NCBI GenBank assembly: GCA_015075185.1
Contig: JABTUW010000002.1
Span: forward strand, 992,001-1,056,000
Direction: 5' to 3'
Length of the DNA stretch: 64,000 bases
Origin: Anaerolineales bacterium
Lineage (GTDB): Bacteria > Chloroflexota > Anaerolineae > 4572-78 > J111
Positions 49,829-58,388 of the stretch are shown here, in pieces. The notes below the pieces were generated by a model. The model was given only the letters and a program-made list of their open reading frames with translations, made no database searches and was not told where the DNA came from. Every line of letters starts with the position of its first letter. Within the stretch, counting starts at the first letter, position 1. A program made the position numbers and the translations under genes.

Positions 49829-52192
49829 CTAGGTCTTGGACGTGACGGCTTCACTTTTAGGTTCAAGCACTGTTATCGGCAGCCAGATGGTGAAGGTGGA
49901 ACCTCGGCCTGGGTTACTTTCGACGGTAATGTCTCCCCCTAACAGTTGGCAAAAACGGCGGCTAATCGCCAGGCCCAAACCAGTGCCGCCATATCTGCGA
50001 GTGGTTGAGGCGTCGGCCTGGGTAAAAGGCTGGAAAATATGTTCCATTTGGTCAGGAGTCATGCCAATACCGGTATCAGATACCTTGAATAGAATACAGG
50101 AGGTAGCTGGCAGCCGGAGCGGCGTAGAATCAATTTTACTTCTCCGTACTTGTTCGGGCCGGGCCGGGGTTGAACTCTCCGGGTGGTCCGACGGAAATGA
50201 GCCATCTTCAGTCTGCCGCTGGACAGCTCCGTTTTCATCTTGCCATTCAACCGCCAGGGTGATGGTTCCATGCTGGGTAAACTTGGCGGCATTGCTGAGC
50301 AAATTGATCAGCATCTGGCGAACTTTGGTCAGGTCAGAACGCATGACGCCCATATTATCGGCGCAGTGAACGACCAGCGTGTTGCCATTTTGTTCTACCA
50401 GCGGCTGCACTGTGGTGACGATGTCCTCGACCAGACTGGAAATGTCAAAGGTTTCCAGGTAGAGACTCATTTTGCCAGCCTCAATTTTGGAAAGGTCAAG
50501 AATCTCTCGGATGAGCGCCAGCAAATGCTTGCCGGCCGTGCTGATTTTCTGGAGGTCCGGGATAAATTCCCGCCGGCCCGACTCTTCTGCTTCTTCGCGC
50601 AGCATCTCGCTGTAGCCGATGATGGCATTGAGGGGGGTGCGTAATTCGTGGCTCATATTGGCTAAAAACTGGCTCTTGGCCAGATTGGCCGCTTCGGCGG
50701 CTTCCTTGGCCTTTTGCAGCTCGGCCTCGACCCGCTTACGCTCGGTAATATCGGTAGATACGCCAATAACGCCGTTGATTTCACCATTCTGGTCGTAGAC
50801 CGGCCCATACCAGCTTTCAAAGGCTAACCCCTGAACCTCGACGGTGGTATAAAAAGCATTGCCCGCCAAGGCGTGGCGCACAAGTTCTAAAACTTCGGGA
50901 GCGTCACGATATACCTCGAAAACCGACTGGCCCACTACCTGACCGGGTTTGAGCCCGAGTGCCTCCAGCCCCTTGCCCTCAGACAAGGTAAAACGACCCT
51001 CCTTATCCAGGGCGTATAACACGATTGGGGCATTGGAAACCACCGTCCGCAAGCGCTCTTCCAGGCTTTCATAGAGCGTCCGCAACTGCTCGGTCATTTG
51101 GTTAAATGCGTGGCCCAGGGCGCCCAGTTCATCTTCCCGCGCCACCGGTGTGGTCAAGGCCAAATCGCCGGCGGCGACTTGGCTGGCCGTCTGGGCCAGG
51201 GCCAGAATAGGCCGGGTTATCTGGCGGGCCAACAGAAAAACCCCCATCGCCAGGATGCCGGCCGAGATCAATCCAACCAGCAGGATGGTTTGGGCCAACT
51301 GCTGGGCCGGGGCAAAGGCTTCATCCTGCCGCATTTCGGCCAGCAGCGCCACGTCTCGCTCATCCAGCCAGCGATAAACGCCGATGACCGGCGTCCCTTC
51401 ATAATTGGAGTAAAGCCCCACGCCGTCGGTCCCCGCGACCGCGGCATCAATGCCCTCGGTATGTAACCCCTGGGGAAATTCAACATGCTGGCTCCTGAAG
51501 CGGGCCTCGGAAATAAACATGTGATTTTTATCTACCAGGTAGGTTTCGCCGCTCTCCCCCAACCCGGTCCGATTCAAAATAATACGGTTCATTCTTTCCA
51601 GGTACAGATGAGCGGCCAGGAGGCCCAAGCGCTGCCCGCTCTCGCCAAAAAACGGCACGACAATGGTCATGGCTGGTTTGCCGGTAGCCGGCGAGGTGTA
51701 CACATTTTGCACAAAGTTACTGGCTGGGAACATTAACTCCTGGCCGCGGATAAAATAGTTTTCGGCGGATTGGTCTGCGCCGGTATTATTTTTATGGGTC
51801 GAGATAATCACCCGGCCGTTTTGGTCGAGAATGAAAAGCTCTTGCAGGCCCGGTTTGTCGGCAATGATCGAAGTTAAATATTGGAAGAGGTCGGCAGAGG
51901 CAACCTGATAAGCTGTATCTGTCTGGGCGTGATTGAAAAGCGCTTCCCCTTGACTCTGAACCCGTGGAATTTGGGCAATAAAAAGCACATCCCGGAGTTG
52001 ATCGTTGACCCAGCGGTTCAACTCATCTTCCTTAAACGTCGCCACCTCACTGAGCCGTTCAAAAACCGACGTCTTCAACGCCTCTCTGGCTTGAATGAAA
52101 GCCGCTAGGCCAACCAGGCCAACCGTTGCCAGCGACAACAACAAAAAGTAGCTGACCAGCCGCGCCAACAGGCTTTTTTTCCAGAATTTCAT
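49829..52192 (-). CDS. dCache-HAMP-PAS histidine kinase, 787 aa
   Basis: A signal-anchor helix (about 10-32), an extracytoplasmic double-Cache sensor (about 35-300; LQELFILDQNGRVIISTHKN, GKPAMTIVVPFFGESGQRLGLLAAHL), a second helix (about 305-328) and HAMP (about 328-382) precede PAS (about 385-500), HisKA (FLANMSHELRTPLNAIIGYS) and HATPase (NLLSNAAKF, VSDTGIGMTP, GGTGLGLAI). No receiver is attached. An insert of some 45 residues (EWQDENGAVQRQTEDGSF onward) splits the ATPase domain just before FKVSDTGIGM. It is first in the six-gene signalling operon, behind the promoter at 52376-52404. Confidence 0.94.
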   Translation of the reverse strand: MKFWKKSLLARLVSYFLLLSLATVGLVGLAAFIQAREALKTSVFERLSEVATFKEDELNRWVNDQLRDVLFIAQIPRVQSQGEALFNHAQTDTAYQVASADLFQYLTSIIADKPGLQELFILDQNGRVIISTHKNNTGADQSAENYFIRGQELMFPASNFVQNVYTSPATGKPAMTIVVPFFGESGQRLGLLAAHLYLERMNRIILNRTGLGESGETYLVDKNHMFISEARFRSQHVEFPQGLHTEGIDAAVAGTDGVGLYSNYEGTPVIGVYRWLDERDVALLAEMRQDEAFAPAQQLAQTILLVGLISAGILAMGVFLLARQITRPILALAQTASQVAAGDLALTTPVAREDELGALGHAFNQMTEQLRTLYESLEERLRTVVSNAPIVLYALDKEGRFTLSEGKGLEALGLKPGQVVGQSVFEVYRDAPEVLELVRHALAGNAFYTTVEVQGLAFESWYGPVYDQNGEINGVIGVSTDITERKRVEAELQKAKEAAEAANLAKSQFLANMSHELRTPLNAIIGYSEMLREEAEESGRREFIPDLQKISTAGKHLLALIREILDLSKIEAGKMSLYLETFDISSLVEDIVTTVQPLVEQNGNTLVVHCADNMGVMRSDLTKVRQMLINLLSNAAKFTQHGTITLAVEWQDENGAVQRQTEDGSFPSDHPESSTPARPEQVRRSKIDSTPLRLPATSCILFKVSDTGIGMTPDQMEHIFQPFTQADASTTRRYGGTGLGLAISRRFCQLLGGDITVESNPGRGSTFTIWLPITVLEPKSEAVTSKT
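50089..50245. repeat. In-frame inserted segment in kinase ATPase domain (copy 3)
   Basis: This stretch encodes the extra loop with STPARPEQVRRSKIDSTPLR. It occupies the same fold position as the inserts at 43545-43605 and 46083-46178 but has unrelated sequence, with GGGCCGGGCCGGGG and other low-complexity parts. Confidence 0.5.
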
Positions 52193-52249
52193 CGTTTATC
52201 TCTGGAGGTTAGAACACAAGAACTTACGCGGGAATAAATATTATTTGGA

Positions 52250-52347
52250 AGAATGGAGGGTTGGAAGGCTGGAAAATCTTCGATCCGAGAGCCAAAGCCC
52301 TCCAGGGTAGAGCACCAATCTTCCATATCTTCCAGGCTTCCACCTTA
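52250..52347. repeat. Family C palindromic repeat
   Basis: GGAAGAATGGAGGGTTGGAA and GGCTGGAA on the left face CCAATCTTCCATATCTTCCA and GGCTTCCACC on the right, forming an imperfect palindrome in the leader of the kinase operon. Confidence 0.55.
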
Positions 52348-52375
52348 TCAGAGCAGTAGACCAATGTGTGAACCA

Positions 52376-52404
52376 ATTATAACAAGACTCCGGCGGAATG
52401 ACAA
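52376..52404 (-). promoter_or_regulatory. Promoter of the six-gene signalling operon
   Basis: Reverse-strand TTGTCA (52399-52404), a 17-base spacer and TATAAT (52376-52381). Transcription would start near 52369, with a leader of about 175 bases containing the family C palindrome before the dCache kinase ATG at 52192. Confidence 0.7.
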
Positions 52405-52430
52405 TGCAGTATAGATTTCGATAATCCATT

Positions 52431-52464
52431 AAAAAGAAAGACCCCGGCTCAGCCAGGGTCTTTT
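52431..52464 (-). terminator. Intrinsic terminator after the dehydrogenase gene
   Basis: AAAGACCC (52437-52444) and GGGTCTTT (52456-52463) pair, extended by GGCT/AGCC. On the reverse strand the stem is followed by a T-rich run, ending transcription from the gene that stops at 52617. A T-run on the forward side means it could also act there. Confidence 0.7.
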
Positions 52465-52616
52465 CAAGTATGACAAATTTTAACTAACCAACCTGAGTTC
52501 GACATTTCTGCCAAAATAGACAAGGATTTACAGGATTGACAAGATTTTTGACCGTTTTTATCCTGTAAATCTTGCCGTAGGTCCTGTCGAGAAATAAAAA
52601 CTCCCCTGAACTGAGG

Positions 52617-54188
52617 TTAACCGATAATCGTCCGGCTTTGCTCGTGCATATAGAGGGCCAGGGTGTAGAGGCCGCCAATCCCTTTGCCGCTGGAACCGCT
52701 GCCCTTCCAGCCGCCAAAGACCTGAATGCCGGGCCATGCGCCGGTGGTGGCCCCGGCCGCCCGGTTAGAATAGGTGGTGCCGGCCTGAATATTGTCGAAG
52801 AACCACTCCACTTCTTTTTCGTCCTCGCCAAAGAAACCCGCCGTCAGCCCGTAGTCGGTATTATTCGCTTTCTGCATGGCCTCGTCCAGCGTTTTGACTT
52901 TGGTGATGTGTAGAATCGGTAAAAACAGCTCTTGCTTGACCAGTTCATGATCTTCCGGTAGCCCTTCCACAATGGCCGGTTCGACAAAGTAGCCTTTGGC
53001 AAAATCGCCCTCGGTCAGCACGTTGCCGCCGACCAGCACCTGTCCATCGGCCCTGGCCTTTTTTATATAGCGCTGGTAATCCTCAAACGCGCTCTTATTA
53101 ATCACCGTCCCCATATACGTGTCGCGCGCGGTCGGATCGCCGATCTTAATCTTCCGAGTCAATTCGGCTAACTTGGCCTTGAACGGTTCATACACCTCTT
53201 CCTGCACGTAAACCCGCGAGCAGGCCGAACATTTCTGCCCATCCAACCCAAAGGCCGAGCGCATCACCCCCATGGCCGCCTTGTTGATGTCGGCGGTTTT
53301 GGAGACAATGGTCGGGTTTTTGCCGCCCATTTCGATAATCGCCGGGCGCGGATAGCGGCCATGCACGGCCCTGGTAATGACTTTCATGCCCACGTCATAC
53401 GAGCCGGTAAAGGTCCAGCCGTCCACGCCGGGGTTGTCCTGCAACTCCTGGCCCACCGTCCGGCCCGGCCCGCTGACGTAGTTAAATACCCCTGGCGGCA
53501 GCCCCGCCTCGGCGAAGAGTTCGGCCGTTTTCCAGCCGGTGTAAGCCGTATCCGAGGCCCCCTTGAAGATGACCGTATTGCCCGTGACCAGCGCTGCGGC
53601 AATCGGCGCGGCGGAGAGGGCCATCGGGAAATTGAAGGGCGAGATGACGACCCAGACCCCATACGGGCGCAGCACGCTGATATTTTTCTCCTTGGGGTCG
53701 TCTGGATTCAACTTGCCCAACTCGTTGACAAAGCCCCGGTTCTTCTCCATCGAGTCGGCGTAATAGCGCAGCAAATCAGCCGACTCTTCGACCTCGCCCA
53801 GCGCCTCCAGCCGGTTCTTGCCCACTTCCAGGATCATCAGCGCACTCAACTCCAGGCTGTTGGCGCTGATTCGTTCGGCAATTTCGCGCAGCTTGGCGAC
53901 CCGCTCTTGCCACGGCGTTTTGCGCCACTTTTCAAAAGCAGCTCTGGCTGCCGCAATGGCGGCCTGGGCATGCGCTTTGGCGCCCTGCTGGGCTGTACAG
54001 AGCAGCAGGTCCGTATTGATCGGGCTGTAATCTTTAAACTTCTCGTCTGCGTAAACTTTCTCCCCATCAATAAACATGGGGATTTCCACCCCCAGCCAGT
54101 TCGCCTTCACCTTGGCAATCGCTTCATCAAAGGCCGACTGCAACTCCTCATTGTCAGCCGACATGGTCGCGTAAGTTATTTTCTGCAT
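52617..54188 (-). CDS. Aldehyde dehydrogenase, 1-pyrroline-5-carboxylate dehydrogenase type
   Basis: The 523-residue protein is full length for monofunctional P5C dehydrogenase: ISPFNFPMALSAAPIAAALVTGNTVIFKGA, WTFTGSYDVGMKVI, catalytic Glu in PAIIEMGGKNPTIV, catalytic Cys in LDGQKCSACSRVYV, and IQAGTTYSNRAAGATTGAWPGIQVFGGWKGSGSSGKGIGG. It would oxidise glutamate-5-semialdehyde to glutamate with NAD. GGAGG precedes the ATG. Proline dehydrogenase is not nearby. Because lysine degradation at 16.6-19.3 kb needs an aminoadipate-semialdehyde dehydrogenase, that alternative deserves consideration. A terminator follows at 52431-52464. Confidence 0.92.
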   Translation of the reverse strand: MQKITYATMSADNEELQSAFDEAIAKVKANWLGVEIPMFIDGEKVYADEKFKDYSPINTDLLLCTAQQGAKAHAQAAIAAARAAFEKWRKTPWQERVAKLREIAERISANSLELSALMILEVGKNRLEALGEVEESADLLRYYADSMEKNRGFVNELGKLNPDDPKEKNISVLRPYGVWVVISPFNFPMALSAAPIAAALVTGNTVIFKGASDTAYTGWKTAELFAEAGLPPGVFNYVSGPGRTVGQELQDNPGVDGWTFTGSYDVGMKVITRAVHGRYPRPAIIEMGGKNPTIVSKTADINKAAMGVMRSAFGLDGQKCSACSRVYVQEEVYEPFKAKLAELTRKIKIGDPTARDTYMGTVINKSAFEDYQRYIKKARADGQVLVGGNVLTEGDFAKGYFVEPAIVEGLPEDHELVKQELFLPILHITKVKTLDEAMQKANNTDYGLTAGFFGEDEKEVEWFFDNIQAGTTYSNRAAGATTGAWPGIQVFGGWKGSGSSGKGIGGLYTLALYMHEQSRTIIG

Positions 54189-54525
54189 ATGTGCATCCTC
54201 CGTATATACATAAGTTTAGAATAAGCACAGAACTATATCTTTAATCTAGCACCGACTGGCAATTTTGCCAACATAAAGGCGTATAGAAAATGCAGCCGCT
54301 AACCGTAACTCGGTAAAATCTAGCAGCGGTTGACTGGGGCAAGCTCGGCCCTGCTTCAATGAATACCCCCAATTTGTGGGGTGCAAGGCTGACCGGAATG
54401 ATGCTACAATGTATCTTGAGTGGTGAGAGGGAATAACCATTGTAGACGTTCCTTTTGATGTAGTTTGATGTTGGGGAGAAGCCTACCTTTGTTTGGGTAG
54501 GCTTTTTCTTTAAGGTGGTGCCGGC
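54189..54525. other. 337-base intergenic region with a possible small transcript
   Basis: No protein gene is convincing here. The forward strand has an extended -10 (TGCTACAAT, 54402-54410) and an intrinsic terminator at 54479-54508. The reverse strand must carry the dehydrogenase promoter, which I could not identify. Confidence 0.5.
54417..54508 (+). ncRNA. Candidate small RNA or attenuated leader
   Basis: An extended -10 TGCTACAAT (54402-54410) would start a transcript near 54417. AAGCCTACC (54479-54487) and GGTAGGCTT (54496-54504), followed by TTTCTTT, would end it about 90 bases later. No ORF fits inside. It may instead be a leader attenuator for the small gene at 54526. There is no -35 match, so the promoter is weak evidence. 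Confidence 0.4.
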
Positions 54526-54756
54526 ATGATCTGTGTCTACTGCGACCTGTGGGGCGAGCAGCTCGTTGAGGCCCCCGACGGGCTGCCCCAGTACAACTAT
54601 TGGCTCAAGTGGCAGCGGTGTGGAAAAGTGGTGTACGTGGCTCCCCAGTACGTGCCGTTTTCCAACAGGCCGGCAGGGGCGAGCCAGGCAACGCCGACCC
54701 GAACATGCCACCGCTTTAATTATCTCACCCAACGCTGGGAAATCGAGATTATCTGA
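54526..54756 (+). CDS. Small hypothetical protein, 76 aa, N-terminal CVYC
   Basis: ATG 54526 follows AAGGTGG by about nine bases and lies 18 bases after the terminator at 54479-54508. The protein begins MICVYCDLWGEQLVEAPDGL and contains a further Cys-Gly (RCG) near residue 32, suggesting a short zinc-ribbon-like element, with a Trp/Tyr-rich middle and a polar tail. I recognise no family. A chance ORF remains possible, but spacing, ribosome site and CxxC argue for a real gene. Confidence 0.45.
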   Translation: MICVYCDLWGEQLVEAPDGLPQYNYWLKWQRCGKVVYVAPQYVPFSNRPAGASQATPTRTCHRFNYLTQRWEIEII

Positions 54757-54809
54757 ACAGATCGGGTATTAACCTGAAAGGGGCAAGAACATCACGAGAG
54801 GGCTGGCTA

Positions 54810-56621
54810 CTATCTTCTTCCCCAATCCTTCAATATCTCCCGTGCCGCGTTGTAGCCGGGCAGGCCGGTCACACCGCCGCCGGTATGAGACCCTGCGCCG
54901 CACAGGTACAAGCCTTGAATGGGCGCACGATACTGGGCATAGCCGGGTACGGGCCGCATGTACAAAAATTGATCGAGAGTCATCTCGCCGTGGCTGGGAT
55001 TGCCTTCCGGTAGGCCGTAAATTATTTCCAGGTCCAGCGGGGTCAAGACTCTGCTGTCCAAAACCATCTCTTTGAGGTTGGGCGTGTACTCGGCCAGGGT
55101 GTTGATGACCACCTCTCCGAGCGCCTCGCGGCACTCTTCCCAACTGCCTTCCTGCAGGTGATAGGGCGCGTATTGCATGTAAATTGACATGACATGCTGG
55201 CCCGCTGGAGCCAGGCTGGGATCAGCCAGGGAGGGAATGGTTACATCCAGGTAGGGCCGGCGGGCAAATTGGCCGTACTTGGCCGCGTCGAAGGCTTTTT
55301 CCAGATAGTCGAGGCTGGGGGCAATCCGTACATACCCCCGCAGATATTGAGCGGGGTCATGGTTGTCGAGAGCTGTGAATTCAGGCAGTTCCTTCAACGC
55401 CAGATGCACCCGCGCCCCGGAGCCGCGATACTTGATATTCTGCACCTGCCTGACAAAGAACGGATCAAGCACCTGCGGGTCAACCAGCTTCATGAACGTG
55501 GTGCGCGGGTCGGCGTTGGAGATAATGGCGGCAGCGGTGACAATTTGACCATTAGCCAGTCGCACTCCGCAGGTTTGCCCATTTTCGATTACAATTTCGG
55601 CTACCTCTGCCTCGGTCCGAATCTCCACTCCATTGTGTCTGGCCGCTCCGGCCAGGGCCTGGGTTAGACCGCCCATACCTCCTTTGACGATGCCGCCGGA
55701 GCCAAATGCCTGCCCGTCTCCGGCGCAACTGTAGAGCAGCATGTAAGCCGTCCCGGCGGCGCGTGGTCCCCAGGTGATGCCGGTAATGCCCCGCGCCGCG
55801 ATTAAGCCCCGTAGCGCATCCGACTCGAACCACTCGTCCAGCAGGTCTGCCACCGACATGGGCAGGATGCGCAGGGTGTCGTGAATATCTTTTTTGCTCA
55901 ACTGCCGGGCCGGACCCAGCAGTTTCAGTAACTCCGGCATATCGGTCAGGGCAGGCCGGGGCATCTGCGGTGGGGTAACGGCCATCAACGCGCCGACCAG
56001 CTTGGATACCTTGCCGATCAAAGCCATGAAGTCAGGGTAGCGAGCGGCATCGCGCCTGGAGAAAGGCTCTATTTCCCGAACCGTGCGGTTAACGTCGCGC
56101 CAGATGGTCAAAGCGCGGCCGTCCGGCTGTGGGGCAAAGATGGCCGGGTCGGCATGCAAATATTCCAGCCCATGCTGCTGGAGATTCAAATCGCGAACAA
56201 TCGTGGGCGACAGGCCGCCCAGGCCGTCGGCGCAGGAGGAGAATTTGAAGCCGGGGATCAGTTCCTCCGTTACAGCCGCCCCCCCGACGATGGGCCGGCG
56301 TTCCAGCACCAGCACCTTGCGACCCGCTCTGGCCAGATAGGCCGCTGTTACCAGGCCGTTGTGCCCGCCACCGATGATAATCGCATCATAATCGTAATGG
56401 TGTGATTGGGGCAGTCGTGCCACTGTCTGGGGCGCAATGAGCGGAGCGACCGTTGCTGCGCCTTGCTGCGCCAGACGTTTGACCTGCTGACTCTTTTCGT
56501 TAAGTTGAGCACGAGTCTCTTTGCCGGATTTGGGCGCAAATAAAAGAGTTATGGCCGCGCCAGCCAGTCCCCCCAACGCCGCCGCAAAGAACAGCCGGGC
56601 GTTATCATTTCGCTTTTTCAT
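54810..56621 (-). CDS. YtxH-like domain fused to FAD-dependent carotenoid-desaturase-type oxidoreductase
   Basis: I chose ATG 56621 (GAGGAG nine bases upstream). Residues 1-60 have the YtxH pattern: MKKRNDNARLF, a hydrophobic AAALGGLAGAAITLLFAPKSGKETR and a charged coil. From about residue 75 an FAD-binding fold begins: YDAIIIGGGHNGLVTAAYLARAGRKVLVLERRPIVGGAAVTEE, ending LYLCGAGSHTGGGVTGLPGYNAAREIL. The oxidoreductase resembles CrtI-like and PYROXD2-like proteins. The YtxH-like part should tether it to the membrane. It precedes a paralogue of about 529 residues on the same strand. Substrate unknown; no other carotenoid genes are near. Confidence 0.85.
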   Translation of the reverse strand: MKKRNDNARLFFAAALGGLAGAAITLLFAPKSGKETRAQLNEKSQQVKRLAQQGAATVAPLIAPQTVARLPQSHHYDYDAIIIGGGHNGLVTAAYLARAGRKVLVLERRPIVGGAAVTEELIPGFKFSSCADGLGGLSPTIVRDLNLQQHGLEYLHADPAIFAPQPDGRALTIWRDVNRTVREIEPFSRRDAARYPDFMALIGKVSKLVGALMAVTPPQMPRPALTDMPELLKLLGPARQLSKKDIHDTLRILPMSVADLLDEWFESDALRGLIAARGITGITWGPRAAGTAYMLLYSCAGDGQAFGSGGIVKGGMGGLTQALAGAARHNGVEIRTEAEVAEIVIENGQTCGVRLANGQIVTAAAIISNADPRTTFMKLVDPQVLDPFFVRQVQNIKYRGSGARVHLALKELPEFTALDNHDPAQYLRGYVRIAPSLDYLEKAFDAAKYGQFARRPYLDVTIPSLADPSLAPAGQHVMSIYMQYAPYHLQEGSWEECREALGEVVINTLAEYTPNLKEMVLDSRVLTPLDLEIIYGLPEGNPSHGEMTLDQFLYMRPVPGYAQYRAPIQGLYLCGAGSHTGGGVTGLPGYNAAREILKDWGRR

Positions 56622-56714
56622 AACGAATTGCTCCTCATTAGAATTACGGAGTGTCAAAGTGCACTTTGATATTCCATACCAGTTATTTCATGCCCAAAGC
56701 AAGCTTTGTGACTC

Positions 56715-58304
56715 CTACTTCTTCCAATCCTTCAAAATCTCCAGCGCGGCCAGCCGGCCTGGCCCGGCGGTGATGCCGCCGCCGGGGTGTGTCCCGGAGC
56801 CGCATTGATAGTAGCCGCGCACCGGGGTGCGATAGTTGGCCCAGCCCGGCGCAGGCCGCAGGAAAAAGAGCTGATCCAGAGTCAGTTCGCCGTGGAAAAT
56901 GTTGCCCTCGGTCAGGCCAATCATCTGCTCCATGTCCCAGGGTGAGAGTACCTGCCGGTACAGGATCAGGTCTTTGATATTGGGGGCGAACTCGGCCAGG
57001 GTATTGACCACCGCATCGCCAAACGCCTCCCGCTTTTCCGCCCATGTTCCCTCGGCCAGTTGATACGGCGCGTACTGCACAAAAATACTCATAACGTGCT
57101 TGCCGGGCGGGGCCATAGTTGGGTCTACGGCGGTGGGGATGGTCACGTCCAGGTAAGGCCGCCGCGAGAAGTCGCCATATTTGGCGTCGTCGTAGGCCCG
57201 CTCGACGTAATCCATACTGGGGCAGATTTCCATCATCCCCTGCAGCAGCGATGGATCGGGCATGGCCGTAAAGTTGGGCAGCCCGTCCAATGCCAAATTG
57301 ACCTTGCCCGACGAGCCGCGAAACTTGAAATTGCGGATGGCCTGAGCCAGGTCGTCAGGTAAATATTCCTCGCCCAGCAGCTTGAGGAAGGTCACGTTCG
57401 GATCACAGCCCGATATCACCACCCGGCTGTAAATTTCCTCACCGCTGTCCAAAGCCACGCCAGTCGCCTGCCCATGCTTGACGATGACCTGCGCTACCCG
57501 CGCATTGCAGCGGATCTCGGCCCCAAAACTGCGGGCGGCGCTGGCAATCGCCTGGCTGACCGCGCCGGTCCCCCCTTTTTGAAAGCCCCAGGCCGTGAAA
57601 GCCCCGTCGAGTTCGCCCATGTAGTGGTGTAACAGCACATAAGCTGTTCCCGGCGAGCGCGGCCCCAGGTACGTCCCGATAATGCCGTTGATGGCCGTGA
57701 CGGCTTTGAGTACGTCCGTTTCAAACCACTCATCCAAAAAATCAGAGGCGCTCATGGTCATCAATTTGGTCAAATAATAGAAGCGTTTGGCGTCCAGGCT
57801 GCCCGCGTGTTTGACCATCTCCAGCAGGGTGCGCAGTCCGCCCAGGCCGGGCGCGGTCGGGTCGGGTGGAACCATGCCCAGGATGGGTTTGACGGCAAAG
57901 GCCATATCGTACATCATCTGGCTAAACTCAGGATAAACGTCGGCATCGCGGGCTGAGTGGCGGCGGATGGCCTCGCGGTTGCTGGCCGGATCGGGGTAGA
58001 GAGCCAGGTAGTTGCCGCGCGAAGCGTCCATCGGCACAAAGGCCGTTTCCAGGGGCATGATGTGCAGGCCATGCCTGGCCAGGTTCAACTCGCGGATGAC
58101 CTCCGGCCGCAGCAGGCTGACTACGTAGGAAAACACTGTGAATTTGAAACCGGGGTAAACCTCCTCCGTCACCGCCGCCCCGCCGAGAATGTGACGCTGC
58201 TCCAGCACCAGGACCCGCCGGCCAGCTTTCGCCAGATACGCGGCGCAGGTCAACCCATTGTGACCCCCGCCGATGATAATTGCATCGTATTTGTTGTTTA
58301 TCAT
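56715..58304 (-). CDS. FAD-dependent oxidoreductase, CrtI/PYROXD2-like
   Basis: I chose ATG 58304 (MINNKYDAIIIGG), with GAGG six bases upstream; the open frame before it is not protein-like. The 529-residue protein has YDAIIIGGGHNGLTCAAYLAKAGRRVLVLEQRHILGGAAVTEEVYPG, a central SASDFLDEWFETDVLKA, GGTGAVSQAIASAARSFGAEIRCNARV, and a C-terminal YYQCGSGTHPGGGITAGPGRLAALEIL. It parallels the YtxH-fused protein downstream closely, clearly by duplication. It lies between that gene and the GcvT-family gene, all on one strand, suggesting a shared catabolic unit. Confidence 0.9.
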   Translation of the reverse strand: MINNKYDAIIIGGGHNGLTCAAYLAKAGRRVLVLEQRHILGGAAVTEEVYPGFKFTVFSYVVSLLRPEVIRELNLARHGLHIMPLETAFVPMDASRGNYLALYPDPASNREAIRRHSARDADVYPEFSQMMYDMAFAVKPILGMVPPDPTAPGLGGLRTLLEMVKHAGSLDAKRFYYLTKLMTMSASDFLDEWFETDVLKAVTAINGIIGTYLGPRSPGTAYVLLHHYMGELDGAFTAWGFQKGGTGAVSQAIASAARSFGAEIRCNARVAQVIVKHGQATGVALDSGEEIYSRVVISGCDPNVTFLKLLGEEYLPDDLAQAIRNFKFRGSSGKVNLALDGLPNFTAMPDPSLLQGMMEICPSMDYVERAYDDAKYGDFSRRPYLDVTIPTAVDPTMAPPGKHVMSIFVQYAPYQLAEGTWAEKREAFGDAVVNTLAEFAPNIKDLILYRQVLSPWDMEQMIGLTEGNIFHGELTLDQLFFLRPAPGWANYRTPVRGYYQCGSGTHPGGGITAGPGRLAALEILKDWKK

Positions 58305-58329
58305 TATTAACCTCGTGAAACGTAGTACC

Positions 58330-58388
58330 TGAGGCGATGAAGCGAAGAAAAATCTTCGCCTCACGTCTCTTCGCGTCCTCGCCTCATC
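58330..58388. repeat. Family B palindromic repeat
   Basis: TGAGGCGATGAAGCGAAGA is followed by TCTTCGCCTCA and CGTCTCTTCGCGTCCTCGCC, giving overlapping hairpins. The repeat reaches the stop codon of the GcvT-family gene. Confidence 0.65.

Larger units (their letters stand above)
52193..52616. other. 424-base intergenic region
   Basis: No gene is visible. It holds a family C repeat (about 52250-52347), the kinase-operon promoter (52376-52404), the dehydrogenase terminator (52431-52464), and an imperfect palindrome (about 52513-52578) in which GGATTTACAGGA pairs with TCCTGTAAATC. Confidence 0.6.

Noticed and set aside
54241..54732. 163-codon reverse ORF upstream of the dehydrogenase gene
   Set aside because: It runs through an intrinsic terminator and opposite the better-supported 76-codon ORF; no protein-like features.
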